Assembly (NCBI GenBank): GCA_002092835.1
Contig: LVWL01000019.1
Location: 124,001 to 188,000, forward strand
DNA length: 64,000 bases
Direction of reading: 5' to 3'
Origin: Campylobacter concisus
GTDB lineage: Bacteria; Campylobacterota; Campylobacteria; Campylobacterales; Campylobacteraceae
The notes under the pieces were generated by a model, which ran no database searches, had not been told where the DNA came from, and was given only the letters and a program-made list of their open reading frames with translations. The position numbers were made by a program, and so were the translations under genes. Position 1 is the first letter of the stretch; each line of letters begins with the position of its first letter. Shown piece by piece: positions 17,992-28,191 of this stretch.

Positions 17992-18861
17992 TCAATAACC
18001 AATTATTTTATTAAGGCTCTTTTCTTCTTTACTCCAGCCTTTCTTAACGACTACATCGAGCTTTAAAAAGATCTTTGTTCCGGTTAAATTTTGTATTAGC
18101 TTTCTTGCAAAAATTCCTATTCTTTTAATGGTTTCACCATTTTTACCGATGATCATACTTTTATGGATTTCACGCTCAGTGATGATACTTGCAAAAATTT
18201 CAGTAATGCCAGGTTTTTCTTTTACACTTTTTATGATCGCATCGCTAAGATATGGGATCTCGTCGCTTAAATTTTCATATATCGCTTCAAGTATAAATTC
18301 TCTAAAAATTTCCTTCTCATTTGTTGAAGTAAGAAATTCTGGATCGTAAAAATACTCATGCTCTGGCAAAAGCTTGCAAATTTCATCAAGAAGCGGCTTT
18401 TTATAGGTTGGTTGCTTGGTACTAAAAGTAAGCAAAGCTGCAAATTTATCTTGAAATTTTTGATACTGGGTGATCTTTTCTAATACTTTAGCGTTTGAGC
18501 TCTCATCGACTTTTGTTAGCACTAAGATGTGTGGTTTTTCAGGATTTAGAGCTAGAAATTTCTCGTAGTCACTTGTATCATCATGAATAGGCGCTAAAAA
18601 TACGATTAGATCGCAGTCTCCCATCGATTTTATTGCTTGGCTAATTAGTAGTTGATTTATCGCCTTGTTGCTCTCGTGAAGTCCTGGCGTGTCGGTGAAG
18701 ATGATCTGATCTTCACCATTCATTACGATGCCATTTATCTTTCTGCGAGTTGCGTTTTGTTTATGCGAGACGATGGCGATCTTTTCGTTCAACAGGGTAT
18801 TTAAAAACGAGCTTTTGCCAGCATTTGTGCGTCCTATGATGCTAATAAAGCCTGATTTCAA
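17992..18861 (-). CDS. era: GTPase Era
   Basis: Ribosome-assembly GTPase that binds the 3' end of 16S rRNA during 30S maturation. The 289-residue sequence has G1 GRTNAGKSS (10-18), a switch region with [13 protein letters not shown]3 DTPG, G4 LTKVD, and a C-terminal KH domain with [16 protein letters not shown]. All motifs are intact and length is typical. Its ATG overlaps the hslU stop by four bases, continuing the rplI-hslV-hslU-era operon. Confidence 0.96.
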   Translation of the reverse strand: MKSGFISIIGRTNAGKSSFLNTLLNEKIAIVSHKQNATRRKINGIVMNGEDQIIFTDTPGLHESNKAINQLLISQAIKSMGDCDLIVFLAPIHDDTSDYEKFLALNPEKPHILVLTKVDESSNAKVLEKITQYQKFQDKFAALLTFSTKQPTYKKPLLDEICKLLPEHEYFYDPEFLTSTNEKEIFREFILEAIYENLSDEIPYLSDAIIKSVKEKPGITEIFASIITEREIHKSMIIGKNGETIKRIGIFARKLIQNLTGTKIFLKLDVVVKKGWSKEEKSLNKIIGY

Positions 18862-20180
18862 AGTATATACCTCGCTAGATCTTGATCTTCTACCACATCT
18901 TTTAGGCGCTCTTTTACAAGCTCTTTTGTCACATTTATCTTCTCGCCGCTCTTTTCACTAGCCTCAAAGCTGATATCTTCTATCACGCGCTCGATTACCG
19001 TGTGAAGGCGTCTAGCACCGATATCTTCCATCTTTTCATTTGCGGCGTGGGCGATCCTGGCTATCTCTTTTATTGCTTCATCGTCAAATTCTAGTTCAAC
19101 ATTTTCGGTTGAGAGTAGGGCAATGTATTGTTTTAAAAGCGAATTTTTTGGCTGAGTTAAAATTTGATAAAGCGCGTCCTCATCAAGGCTATCAAGCTCG
19201 ACTCTTAGTGGAAAACGGCCTTGTAGCTCAGGGATGAGATCACTTGGCTTGCTTATGTGAAAAGCGCCAGCTGCGATAAATAAAATGTGGTCTGTCTTTA
19301 AATTTCCAAATTTAGTATTTACATTTGAGCCCTCAACGATAGGTAGCAAGTCTCTTTGTACGCCTTCTTTGCTAGGATCTTGTCTATTTGAACTACCTGA
19401 ACCAACGGCTACTTTGTCGATCTCGTCTATAAAGATAATGCCTTCGTTTTCGGCTCTTCTTAAGGCCTCAGTTTTTACGCTCTCAAGGTCTAAAATTTTA
19501 TCATTTGCCTCGCTTTGTAGGGCTTTTTTGGCGTCTTTTACCTTCATCTCTTTTTTGATGTTTTTACCGCCGATACCAATTATCTTTATAAAGCTCTCTT
19601 GCATCTGCGCCATGTCAGGTGGTACGTTTGAGCCAGCTTCAAGCGGATTTTGCTGCACCTCTATCTCGATACTTAGCTCGTCAAGCTCGCCGTTTCTTAG
19701 CCTATTTAGCATCTTGTCATAGCTCTTAGCATACTCTGCTTGCTTCTCCTCACTCGCACCTTTTGGCAGTGGTGGAAGCAGTTTTGAGACGATCTTTTCT
19801 TCGATGTAGGCGTTGATTTTATCTTGATTTTTCTCGCTTTGCTCGTTTTTTACGAGATTATATGATGCCATAGCAAGGTCTCTTACCATGCTCTCAACGT
19901 CACGACCAACAAAGCCAACCTCGGTATATTTGCTAGCCTCGACCTTGATAAAAGGTAGTCCCATCATCTTTGAAAGACGCCTTGCGATCTCAGTTTTACC
20001 AACGCCAGTTGAGCCGATCATCAAGATATTTTTTGGCATGATGTCATCTTGCAAGCTCTTTTCAAGCTTCATACGGCGATATCTGTTGCGAAGCGCGATC
20101 GCTATGATCTTTTTGGCGTCCTTTTGGCCGATCACATAGTCATCTAAAAATTTAACAATTTCTCTTGGTGTTAAGTTCAT
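18858..20180 (-). CDS. hslU: ATP-dependent protease ATPase subunit HslU
   Basis: Unfoldase of the HslUV protease, feeding proteins into the HslV chamber. Starting at ATG 20180 (after GAGAGAAA) gives [19 protein letters not shown], the conserved beginning; an upstream in-frame ATG at 20234 would add an unlikely 18-residue extension inside hslV. Walker [10 protein letters not shown] is at 56-64 and Walker B with IIFIDEIDK is in the middle, followed by the family's C-terminal sensor region ([20 protein letters not shown]). The C-terminus ends in an LARYIL tail that would dock into HslV. Confidence 0.96.
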   Translation of the reverse strand: MNLTPREIVKFLDDYVIGQKDAKKIIAIALRNRYRRMKLEKSLQDDIMPKNILMIGSTGVGKTEIARRLSKMMGLPFIKVEASKYTEVGFVGRDVESMVRDLAMASYNLVKNEQSEKNQDKINAYIEEKIVSKLLPPLPKGASEEKQAEYAKSYDKMLNRLRNGELDELSIEIEVQQNPLEAGSNVPPDMAQMQESFIKIIGIGGKNIKKEMKVKDAKKALQSEANDKILDLESVKTEALRRAENEGIIFIDEIDKVAVGSGSSNRQDPSKEGVQRDLLPIVEGSNVNTKFGNLKTDHILFIAAGAFHISKPSDLIPELQGRFPLRVELDSLDEDALYQILTQPKNSLLKQYIALLSTENVELEFDDEAIKEIARIAHAANEKMEDIGARRLHTVIERVIEDISFEASEKSGEKINVTKELVKERLKDVVEDQDLARYIL

Positions 20181-20188
20181 TTTCTCTC

Positions 20189-20722
20189 TTATTCTAAAAC
20201 ATAAGTTTTGATGTTTGTATTTGTATAGATGCAAATTTCGCCGGCGATCTTGAGGCTCTCTTTGACTAGCTCTTCTTCGTCGATATCGGCAAATTTATCT
20301 AAGGCACGGGCCGCTGAAAGTGCGTAGTTACCGCCGCTTCCGATAGCTGCTATCTTGCCATCTTCTGGCTCTACAACATCTCCAGTGCCACTAAGTAAGA
20401 AAATTTTATCCCTATCAAGCACAAGCATCATCGCCTCAAGCTTTCTTAGATACTTGTCTTTGCGCCACTCTTTGCTAAATTCTATAACCGCCTTTAGCAA
20501 ATCGCCCTTTGTATGCTCTAAATTTTTCTCAAACATATCAAAAAGATTAAACGCGTCAGCAGTGCTACCAGCAAAGCCAGCTAGGACTTTGCCGTTGTGA
20601 ATTTTGCGGATTTTTACGGCATTGCCTTTTAAGACGGTGTTGCCAAAGCTCACCTGTCCGTCGCCACCGATGACCGCTTTATTTTTGCCTTTGTAGGCTA
20701 AGATGGTTGTCGCATGAAACAT
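20189..20722 (-). CDS. hslV: ATP-dependent protease proteolytic subunit HslV
   Basis: Proteasome-like threonine peptidase. The protein begins [20 protein letters not shown]; the catalytic Thr follows the short leader MFHA, so cleavage should expose Thr5. Downstream [21 protein letters not shown] and [11 protein letters not shown] are the expected active-site and structural motifs. Length 177 residues is normal. The start follows the rplI stop with no gap, and hslU begins nine bases further on, so the protease pair is made from one mRNA with ribosomal protein L9. Confidence 0.96.
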   Translation of the reverse strand: MFHATTILAYKGKNKAVIGGDGQVSFGNTVLKGNAVKIRKIHNGKVLAGFAGSTADAFNLFDMFEKNLEHTKGDLLKAVIEFSKEWRKDKYLRKLEAMMLVLDRDKIFLLSGTGDVVEPEDGKIAAIGSGGNYALSAARALDKFADIDEEELVKESLKIAGEICIYTNTNIKTYVLE

Positions 20723-21169
20723 CTACTCTCCTTGCACATCAACCTTCAAGCTCGCATTTATCGAGTGTCCTAGCTTTACATGAACGTCATAAAGGCCGAC
20801 TGCTTTTAAGTGAGTGTCCATGTCGATCGCTTTTTTCTCGACAACTAAATGATGCGTTTTTTCAAGCTCTGCTGCGATCTCTTCTTTTGAAACTGAGCCA
20901 AAAAGCGAGCCATTTGCACCAAGAGTTTTTTTGATGACAACTGTCACTTTTTCAAGCTCTTCTTTAAGCTTTTCTAAATTTGTGATCTCATATTTTAGCT
21001 CTTCGGCCTTTCTTTTTTGAGCTGCTTCATATTGGCGGAGCACGTCTGGAGTAGCTGCTTTTGCAAAGCCTTTGCCGATTAAGAAGTTGTTGCCATAGCC
21101 GTCTTTTACCTCTTTTATCTCGCCAGCTTTTCCAAGTCCTTTTACGTCTTTTATTAATAATACTTTCAT
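20723..21169 (-). CDS. rplI: 50S ribosomal protein L9
   Basis: L9 binds domain V of 23S rRNA near the base of the L1 stalk. The 148-residue sequence has the N-terminal domain signature VLLIKDVKGLGKAGEIKEVKDGYGNNFLI with the usual Gly/Lys turn, the long connecting helix (RQYEAAQKRKAEELKYEITNL), and the C-terminal domain ending GHSINASLKVDVQGE. The start is 26 bases downstream of the argG stop. Confidence 0.97.
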   Translation of the reverse strand: MKVLLIKDVKGLGKAGEIKEVKDGYGNNFLIGKGFAKAATPDVLRQYEAAQKRKAEELKYEITNLEKLKEELEKVTVVIKKTLGANGSLFGSVSKEEIAAELEKTHHLVVEKKAIDMDTHLKAVGLYDVHVKLGHSINASLKVDVQGE

Positions 21170-21194
21170 TTTTGTCCTTTTAAATTTTTATTTC

Positions 21195-22417
21195 TTAGTC
21201 AAATTTTCGCCCATTTTTGCGTGCGATGATGAAGCGAAGTGCATTTAGCTTGATAAATCCCTCTGCATCTTTTTGATCATAAACGCTGTCTTCTTCAAAT
21301 GTGCAGTATGCCTCACTAAATAGATTATCATCTTTGCTGCTTCTGCCAAGGATAGTCACGTTGCCTTTATAAAGCTCAACTTTTACAGAGCCATTTACGT
21401 GCTCTTGGCTCTTGTCGATGAGTGCTTGGAGCATATTTCGCTCAGGTGACCACCAGTAGCCATTATAAATTAGCTCGGCGTATTTTGGCATGATCTCATC
21501 TTTTAAGTGAGCAGCACCGCGGTCAAGCGTAATGCTCTCGATCGCACGGTGAGCTTTTAGCATTATCGTGCCGCCTGGAGTTTCGTAGCAGCCGCGGCTC
21601 TTCATACCAACTGAGCGGTTTTCTACGATATCAAGTCTGCCGATACCGTGTTTTGCACCAAGGCGGTTTAGCTCGGTTAAAATTTCAGCTGGGCTCATTT
21701 TTTTGCCGTTTATGCTCACTGGATCGCCCTTTTTATAGCCAATCTCAATGATCTCGCTTTTATCTGGAGCATCTTTTGGGCTTACTGTCCATCTCCACAT
21801 ATCATCTTCTGGTGCATGACTTGGGTCTTCAAGTACTAGACCTCGTAGCTTATGTGAAGTAAATTTGCGTCCATTGAGTATGGGCTCTTGCCTGGTTTTT
21901 TGGTGATATCTATGCCGTTTTTCTCAGCGTATGCCAAAAGTTTTTCACGGCTATTTAGATCCCACTCGCGCCAAGGAGCGATGATAGTTAGATTGTCGCC
22001 AAGTGCGTAGTATCCGAGTTCAAAGCGAACTTGGTCGTTGCCTTTGCCTGTTGCTCCGTGACTCACGCCATCAGCGCCAACAAGTCTTGCGATCTCACTT
22101 TGGCGTTTTGCTATTAGTGGGCGCGCGATCGAGGTGCCAAGGAGATATTCGCCCTCGTAGACCGCATTGGCTCTAAACATTGGAAATACATAATCACGTA
22201 CAAATTCTTCTCTTAAATCTTCAATAAAAATATTTTCAGGTTTTACGCCAAGTGCTAGGGCTTTTTTGCGTGCAGGCTCTAACTCTTCGCCTTGGCCAAT
22301 GTCAGCTGTAAATGTGACTACTTCGCAGTTATATTCATCTTGAAGCCATTTTAAAATGATACTTGTGTCAAGTCCGCCAGAGTATGCTAAAACCACTTTT
22401 TTTACGTCTTTTTTCAT
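21195..22417 (-). pseudogene. argG: Argininosuccinate synthase, one-base frameshift
   Basis: Condenses citrulline and aspartate in arginine synthesis. The first 193 codons carry the ATP pyrophosphatase motif AYSGGLDTS (11-19), [14 protein letters not shown] and the APWREW segment, then run into a stop after LLHISYEV. The other frame continues with [19 protein letters not shown] and the rest of the enzyme. Adding one base to the CC at 21841-21842 gives [17 protein letters not shown] and a 407-residue protein, the expected size. A sequencing or assembly deletion is more likely than true decay, since nothing else in the gene is damaged. Confidence 0.93.
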
Positions 22418-22543
22418 AGCTGTCCTTTTGTTGAAATGGTCGTATTTTAGCCTAAATTGATTAATTTTTAATAAACTAATTTAATAAATAATGCAAGTTT
22501 TTTTCTTAGAAATTTTTATAAAAAAGATTAGTATTTAGAATTA

Positions 22544-22558
22544 TGATAATTAATATTG
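22544..22558 (+). promoter_or_regulatory. Possible Fur-box-like site upstream of the TonB receptor
   Basis: TGATAATTAATATTG lies 62 bases before the receptor GTG start and matches the TGATAAT half of a 7-1-7 Fur box well and the second half only partly. The 202-base gap between argG and the receptor is very A+T-rich, which makes such matches easy by chance. Iron regulation is expected for this gene class, so the site is worth listing as weak evidence. Confidence 0.35.
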
Positions 22559-22619
22559 TTTTAAAAGATACTTTGTTAAATTTCAAACTTTTTCAAATTA
22601 AATTTTTAAAAGGATAGTC

Positions 22620-24719
22620 GTGAGAAAAACAAAATTTATTGCCATCTGCCTTAGTGTTTGTGTGGCAAATTCTCTCTATGCAGTAGAGAAAGAAAACAAC
22701 GAAACTAAGCTAGATGGTGTTGTAGTAAGTGCAAGTGGCTTTTCGCAGCAAATCAAAGAAGCTCCTGCGAGCATAAGCGTGATAAGCGGCGATGAGCTTA
22801 CAAAAGATAGCTTTACTTCGCTTCACTCAATCGCTCAAAAAGTCCCAGGCGTAAATGTCGTTGGTGGCGAAGACGGGGCAGCTAGCGGTATCTCGATACG
22901 TGGTATGGAGAAGTCTCAAACGCTAGTTTTAATTGATGGTAAAAGAGTAAATTCAAGCAGCGCAAATCCAAAGGGCGGAGCAGGGGATATGAACTCAAAT
23001 TTCATCCCACCAGCTGAAGCGATCGAGCGTATAGAGGTTATCCGTGGTCCTATGAGCTCGCTTTATGGTAGCGACGCAGTTGGAGGCGTTATAAATATCA
23101 TTACCAAAAAGGGCTTTTCAAAATTTAGCGGCAATGTCGGCATCTCAACCACTATAAACACGCATAAAGGCATAGGTAATGGCAGACAGGGTGATTTTTA
23201 TCTAAATTTACCTCTTTATAAAGACCTTTTTGCGCTTCAGCTTTGGGGATATAAAAAGCTAAGGGACGAGGATAATTACAAAGGCGGTTATCAAAAGAGC
23301 GATAAGAGAAATTTAAGCGCAAAACTTTGGATCACACCAGATGAGCACAATAAATTTTTTATCTTTGGCTCAAATGAAAGGCATGATTACTCAAGAACTG
23401 TTGGAAAGTCAGCCACTACTAGAACAAATAGACTTCTAAACGCCTATGACTATGAGAAAAAGAGCTATGGCGTGGGCTATCTTGGCGAATTTGATAACCT
23501 AAATGTCGATCTTAGCTACATTTATGATCAGACGCAAAGAACGAGCCTTTTTGATAAATTCATACCTGCAAAAGCTAAAAATTACAACTTTAATTCAAAA
23601 TTTACAACCTTTCTTGGTGCTCACGCACTAACTTTTGGCTATGACTCTAGCAAACAAAATGTCGGCACGACCTTCATCGTCTCAAACGCCTCAAAAAATG
23701 GCCTCGAAAGTCCAAAAAGCTACTCGATGAGTGAGCATGCTGGATTTATCGAAGATGAGTGGCAAATTTTAGAAGAGAAGCTATTTTTAACGCTTGGCTC
23801 AAGACTCACGCACAACGAATTTTTTGGCAACCACCTCTCGCCAAGAGCCTACTTAGTCTATAACGCCACAGATACGCTAAGTTTAAAAGGCGGCGTAGCA
23901 ACTGGCTATAAAACGCCAAATGTCAATCAAATCTCCCCAGAAGTAGGCACTATCCAAAATGCTTGGAAAATAGTTGATTTTGGTAACAAAGATCTAAAAC
24001 CAGAAAAGAGCATGACTTATGAAGTTGGGGCATATTATGACAATCAGGCTGATTTTAGAGGCTCGGTAACGCTTTTTAGAAATGAGTTTAAAGATAAGAT
24101 ACTAGACACTGACGGCAGTACAATCGTAAATGGAATTCCAGCCTTTAGCACTTGCTCAGGTGCGCCAAGTGTTAATTGCCCTGGCTGGGGAACCTACTTT
24201 AACATCGAGGGTGCGACCGTTTGGGGCGTGGAGCTAAGTGGCGACTACGACATCCTTTCAAATCTAAATTTAAGCTCAAACTACACCTATAATAAGTCAA
24301 AGATAAAAACTGGTGATCCAACTATAAACACGCCAAATGGCCCTATGAAATTTAGTCAAACAGGGCTTAACAGACTTGATGGCAAAAGCCTAACAGCAAC
24401 GCCAGAGCATGTATTTCACGCTACGCTTACATATAAGCCTATAAAAAGCATCAAGACATTTTTTGGCGCAAACTACGAGAGTAAGCTAACAAGCGTAAAT
24501 TTTGGTGCTGGTAATAGCATAAGAGAGAACACAAAAGACCTGCTTACCTTTGATACAGGTGTCAGCTGGGACGCAAACAAGCACCTAACTCTTAGCCTAA
24601 ATGCCTACAACATCTTTGATAAAGTAAGATACGATGAGGCGCTAGCAGACGACGGCAACTACTACTGGTATCCGCAAGAGGGCAGGAGATTTTGGTTTAA
24701 GGTCGCTGCAAAATGGTAA
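22620..24719 (+). CDS. TonB-dependent outer-membrane receptor, catecholate siderophore (enterobactin) type
   Basis: Outer-membrane receptor of 699 residues for an iron-siderophore, probably a catecholate. A signal peptide (residues 1-21, ending SLYA) is followed by a possible TonB-box region (KLDGVVVSASGF), the plug domain with ISVISGDEL, GISIRGMEKSQTLVLIDGKR, IERIEVIRGPMSSLYGSDAVGGVINI, then a beta barrel ending in an aromatic strand (RRFWFKVAAKW). The start is GTG 22620 after AAAGGAT. Its stop overlaps the ATG of a Cee-like esterase gene, which in Campylobacter cleaves enterobactin; that supports the substrate but does not prove it. Confidence 0.9.
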   Translation: MRKTKFIAICLSVCVANSLYAVEKENNETKLDGVVVSASGFSQQIKEAPASISVISGDELTKDSFTSLHSIAQKVPGVNVVGGEDGAASGISIRGMEKSQTLVLIDGKRVNSSSANPKGGAGDMNSNFIPPAEAIERIEVIRGPMSSLYGSDAVGGVINIITKKGFSKFSGNVGISTTINTHKGIGNGRQGDFYLNLPLYKDLFALQLWGYKKLRDEDNYKGGYQKSDKRNLSAKLWITPDEHNKFFIFGSNERHDYSRTVGKSATTRTNRLLNAYDYEKKSYGVGYLGEFDNLNVDLSYIYDQTQRTSLFDKFIPAKAKNYNFNSKFTTFLGAHALTFGYDSSKQNVGTTFIVSNASKNGLESPKSYSMSEHAGFIEDEWQILEEKLFLTLGSRLTHNEFFGNHLSPRAYLVYNATDTLSLKGGVATGYKTPNVNQISPEVGTIQNAWKIVDFGNKDLKPEKSMTYEVGAYYDNQADFRGSVTLFRNEFKDKILDTDGSTIVNGIPAFSTCSGAPSVNCPGWGTYFNIEGATVWGVELSGDYDILSNLNLSSNYTYNKSKIKTGDPTINTPNGPMKFSQTGLNRLDGKSLTATPEHVFHATLTYKPIKSIKTFFGANYESKLTSVNFGAGNSIRENTKDLLTFDTGVSWDANKHLTLSLNAYNIFDKVRYDEALADDGNYYWYPQEGRRFWFKVAAKW

Positions 24720-25540
24720 GAGCGTTTAAATTTTTGCTTTTTACACTTGGTATAACGCAGACTTTGCACGCAGGACCTAGCCAGACACCTGAGCCACTTA
24801 GTCAAAAAGCTGCTAGCAAATTTGAAATTTCAACCTTTAAAATGAGTGCAAATAATGAAATTTATAAAATTTTCACAGCCAAGATAAAGGGGCAAAATGA
24901 GTTTAAAAACGTGCTTTTCTTGCTTGATGCAAATGCCCAGTTTAACATGCTTTTAAATGAATTTGATGGCAAGGCTGCACCGCTAATAATAGGCATAGGA
25001 TATGACACAGACAAAAGCTATGAAGTAGAAAAACGCACAAGAGACCTCACGCCAAAGGCAGAGGGTGAGGAGTTTAGTAAAGGTGGGGGCGCAGATGCGT
25101 TTTACCACTTTTTAACTAAAAATTTAGTGCCGCTAATTGATGAGAAATTTAACGTGAAAAGTAGCCAAAAGAGCCTTTACGGACACTCTTTTGGAGGTCT
25201 TTTTACGCTTTATGCCATGCTTAAAAATGAGGAAGTATTTGCAAATTTCTTTATCGCTTCGCCATCTCTTTGGTGGGGTGAGTCTGAAATTTTAAAACAA
25301 AATGTGAGTGAGGGCAAATTTAAAGAAAAATTAAAAGCTAAATTTGTCTTTCTTAGCGTTGGCGAGCTCGAAAAGAGAAAGGGCAAAACAGACAAAGCTG
25401 GCACTTTAAAGGCGAGTGATTTGGCTGGGATTTTAAAACAAAGTGGCGTAAATTCTCACTTTGAGTTTTACAAAGGTCAAACCCATGGCAGCGTCATACC
25501 TCTAAATTTAAAAGAGCTTTTAAAATATCTAAAGGATTAA
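24713..25540 (+). CDS. Periplasmic siderophore esterase, Cee/IroE-like
   Basis: A 275-residue alpha/beta hydrolase of the esterase D group, predicted to hydrolyse the trilactone of ferric or free enterobactin in the periplasm so that linear forms can be used. A signal peptide (FLLFTLGITQTLHA) is present. The nucleophile motif is LYGHSFGG with Ser159, and a late THGSV segment (His near 257) supplies the catalytic His. GGGADAFYHFLTKNLVPLIDEKF matches the typical helix before the nucleophile elbow. It overlaps the receptor gene by seven bases, so the two are co-translated. Confidence 0.88.
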   Translation: MVRAFKFLLFTLGITQTLHAGPSQTPEPLSQKAASKFEISTFKMSANNEIYKIFTAKIKGQNEFKNVLFLLDANAQFNMLLNEFDGKAAPLIIGIGYDTDKSYEVEKRTRDLTPKAEGEEFSKGGGADAFYHFLTKNLVPLIDEKFNVKSSQKSLYGHSFGGLFTLYAMLKNEEVFANFFIASPSLWWGESEILKQNVSEGKFKEKLKAKFVFLSVGELEKRKGKTDKAGTLKASDLAGILKQSGVNSHFEFYKGQTHGSVIPLNLKELLKYLKD

Positions 25541-25573
25541 AAATTTAAGGCTATTTTTGTTAAAATCCGCCGC

Positions 25574-25819
25574 ATGAGAGTAGATAAATTTTTAAACGTA
25601 GTAAATATCACCAAAAGGCGTGCCGTTAGCGAAGATATGTGTAAAAGCGGCGTTGTGAGCATAAATGGCGTGCAGGCAAAAGCAGCAAAAGATGTTAAGA
25701 TCGGCGATATTATCACCATCAATTTTCTAGCTCGTGAGGCGAGATATGAGGTGCTAGCGATCCCAACTACAAAAAGCATACCAAAAAGCGCCCAGAGCGA
25801 ATATGTAAAAGAGCTTTGA
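25574..25819 (+). CDS. S4-domain RNA-binding protein
   Basis: An 81-residue protein made almost wholly of an S4 RNA-binding fold: MRVDKFLNVVNITKRRAVSEDMCKSG followed by VSINGVQAKAAKDVKIGDII. It resembles Hsp15/RqcH-partner RqcP-type small S4 proteins that bind 23S rRNA or stalled 50S-peptidyl-tRNA complexes. The exact role here is not known. Its TGA stop overlaps the start of tsaE by one base. Confidence 0.85.
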   Translation: MRVDKFLNVVNITKRRAVSEDMCKSGVVSINGVQAKAAKDVKIGDIITINFLAREARYEVLAIPTTKSIPKSAQSEYVKEL

Positions 25820-26217
25820 TGGTTTTTGAGCTTTTAGAAAATGAGCTTGATGAGCTTGTGCGGGTGCTACCAAAAAGTGGCGTGGTGTTACTAAGTGGCG
25901 ATCTAGCAAGTGGCAAAACGACTCTTGTAAAGGCGATCATCAAGGCTCATGGCATAGAAGATAGCGTGACGTCACCAACATTTTCTTTGATGCAAATTTA
26001 TGGTAAAGATATCTACCACTACGACATTTATCAGATCGGATTTGACGGGATGGCTAAAAATGGCCTTTTTGAAAATTTGTTTGAAGAGGGGCTTCATCTA
26101 GTAGAGTGGGGCGATGAAAATTTAGAAAAAGCTCTAAAGAAAAACGGCGAGAGCTATACGTTAGTAAAAATTTCTCCTAGCAAAAATGGCAGAAAATACG
26201 AGGTTATAAGTGCATAA
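25819..26217 (+). CDS. tsaE: tRNA threonylcarbamoyladenosine biosynthesis ATPase TsaE
   Basis: ATPase partner of TsaB/TsaD in making t6A37 on ANN-decoding tRNAs. I take ATG 25819, one codon inside a possible TTG start. The P-loop is LSGDLASGKTT (residues 26-35), followed by VTSPTFSLMQIY, YHYDIYQI and a LVEWGD segment, which together identify the family. The 132-residue length is typical. It overlaps the S4 gene upstream and lptB downstream. Confidence 0.93.
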   Translation: MVFELLENELDELVRVLPKSGVVLLSGDLASGKTTLVKAIIKAHGIEDSVTSPTFSLMQIYGKDIYHYDIYQIGFDGMAKNGLFENLFEEGLHLVEWGDENLEKALKKNGESYTLVKISPSKNGRKYEVISA

Positions 26218-26937
26218 ACTAGAAGTAAAAGATCTAAAAAAGACGATTAAGAAAAGTGAGATCATAAAAGGTATATCTTTAGAGGTAAATAGCGGCGAAG
26301 TGGTGGGGCTTCTTGGGCCAAATGGCGCTGGAAAGACGACCACTTTTTATATGATCTGCGGGCTCATCTCGCCAACTAGCGGAGATGTCTTTTTAAACGA
26401 TGAAAAGATCACAAATGTCCCGCTTCATAAAAGAGCACACCTTGGTATTGGCTATTTGCCGCAAGAGTCAAGCATATTTAAAGAGCTAAGCGTTGAAGAA
26501 AATTTGCTCCTTAGCGCTGAAATTTTAAATCAAAGCAAAGAAGATATCTCTAAAAGAGTAAATGAGATGCTAAATATGCTAAACATCGAGCCTATCCGCC
26601 TAAGAAAGGGCGTTAGCTAAGTGGCGGCGAGCGCAGACGCTGTGAGATCGCTAGAAGTCTCATCATAAAGCCAAAATTTTTACTGCTTGATGAGCCATTT
26701 GCAGGCGTCGATCCTATCGCAGTTAGCGACATTCAAAGCATCGTTAGAGACCTTAAAAAGCTAGGTATCGGCGTTTTGATAACAGACCACAACGTCCGTG
26801 AGACGCTAGCCATTTGCGACAGAGCCTACGTCATCAAAGATGGCTCGCTACTAGCAAGCGGCAGTGCGAGCGAAGTGGCAAACAATAAGCTCGTAAGAAC
26901 GCACTATCTTGGCGAAGAATTTAAGCTACTTGAGTAG
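26210..26937 (+). pseudogene. lptB: LPS export ABC ATPase LptB, one-base frameshift
   Basis: ATPase that drives LptBFG extraction of lipopolysaccharide from the inner membrane; essential in most Gram-negatives. From GTG 26210 the first 136 codons give Walker A GPNGAGKTTT (36-45) and the Q-loop GYLPQESSIF, then stop after RLRKGVS. The other frame continues as [28 protein letters not shown] (Walker B), a TDHNVRET switch and a normal end at 26937. One extra C at 26617 restores [10 protein letters not shown] and a 242-residue protein. Gene order tsaE-lptB-rpoN is kept. An assembly deletion is likely. Confidence 0.93.
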
Positions 26938-28191
26938 ATGATGCTAAGGCAAAAGCAAACTTTAGCGCCAAAGATCAAACTAAACCAAACGCTAAGAAGC
27001 TGGCTTCCCATCCTTCAAAGCGGGCTTGATGAGCTAAAAGAGACGCTTGAACCTTTTATAAAAGAAAACCCTTTTGCTACGATTGAACATAAAAATTTAG
27101 AAAAAAGCGAAAAAAAGCGAAATTTTTTCGAGCAGGTTAGCAAAAACTCGGTTAGCGAAAGCATAGAGGCTTTAAGTATATATAAAGAAAGTCTCTACGA
27201 AAAGCTTATTAGCCAGATAAATCCACCACTTTTTCCCACGCAAAAGTCCCAAGATATCGCATATAAGATCATCGAGTGTTTAGATGACGAGGGCTATTTT
27301 TCCTATGATGATGAAATTTTTGCAGGCTTTTGCGAGAGCGAAGTGGAGCGGGTTAGGGCGAGATTTGCCTACCTTGAGCCATGTGGCGTGGGCGCAAAGG
27401 ATGTGAAAGAGAGCTTTTTATTTCAGCTAAGCGAGGCAGAGGCAAGTGAAGAGATCATAGAGTGCGCGAAAAAGATCATCTTAAATTTTGAAAATATAGA
27501 AAAACTTAGAAAGCTTAAATTCTATGACGACGCGCTAAAGATCATAAAGAAATTTAAAAATCCCCCAGCCATTGAGTATCTAGAAGAGGCGAGCCAAAAG
27601 GTGCCTGATATCTTCGTGCTAAGCACAAGTAGTGGCATTAGTGTGCAAATAAATGACGACTATTATCCTGAAATTTCTATCGACACCGAGGGGCTAGATG
27701 AGAAAGAGGTCTTTGTAAGCTCGCGCATAAAAGAGGCAAGCGAGCTCATAGACGCCCTTGAGATGAGAAAATCAACGCTTTATAAGATAGGGCTCATGAT
27801 AGTTGAGTATCAGTACGACTACTTTTTGGGCGGTGATATAAAGCCTATGAAGCTAAAAGACCTAGCAGACGAGCTTGGACGCAATCCGTCAACCATCTCA
27901 AGGGCAATCGCAAATAAGTATCTAAGCTGTGCAAGGGGCACTATTGCACTTAAAAATTTCTTTGCAACTGGCTTTGACGAGGAGACTTCAAATGCTGCGA
28001 TAAAAGAATTTTTACTAGAGCTCATTAAAGGCGAGGACCACAAAAAGCCACTTTCTGATCTAAAAATTCAAGAGCTCATTCAAGCTAAATTTAACATCCA
28101 AATCGTTCGCCGAACCATCACAAAATACCGCAAAATTCTAAACATCGGTAGCTCAAGCCAGCGAAAAAGAGTCTATCAGATAAACGGCTAA
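26938..28191 (+). CDS. rpoN: RNA polymerase sigma-54 factor
   Basis: Sigma-54, which in Campylobacter directs transcription of middle flagellar genes with FlgR. The 417-residue protein has the N-terminal activator-contact region (LRQKQTLAPKIKLNQTLRSWLPILQ), the core-binding middle, a helix-turn-helix (LKDLADELGRNPSTISRAIANKYL), and near the C-terminus the RpoN box VRRTITKYR that reads the -24 element. It starts directly after the lptB stop. Both starting Met codons are possible. Confidence 0.95.
   Translation: MMLRQKQTLAPKIKLNQTLRSWLPILQSGLDELKETLEPFIKENPFATIEHKNLEKSEKKRNFFEQVSKNSVSESIEALSIYKESLYEKLISQINPPLFPTQKSQDIAYKIIECLDDEGYFSYDDEIFAGFCESEVERVRARFAYLEPCGVGAKDVKESFLFQLSEAEASEEIIECAKKIILNFENIEKLRKLKFYDDALKIIKKFKNPPAIEYLEEASQKVPDIFVLSTSSGISVQINDDYYPEISIDTEGLDEKEVFVSSRIKEASELIDALEMRKSTLYKIGLMIVEYQYDYFLGGDIKPMKLKDLADELGRNPSTISRAIANKYLSCARGTIALKNFFATGFDEETSNAAIKEFLLELIKGEDHKKPLSDLKIQELIQAKFNIQIVRRTITKYRKILNIGSSSQRKRVYQING

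Noticed and set aside
19285-19722. 145-codon plus-strand frame opposite hslU
   Set aside because: Shadow of the intact hslU gene; Ser-rich composition with no start signal.
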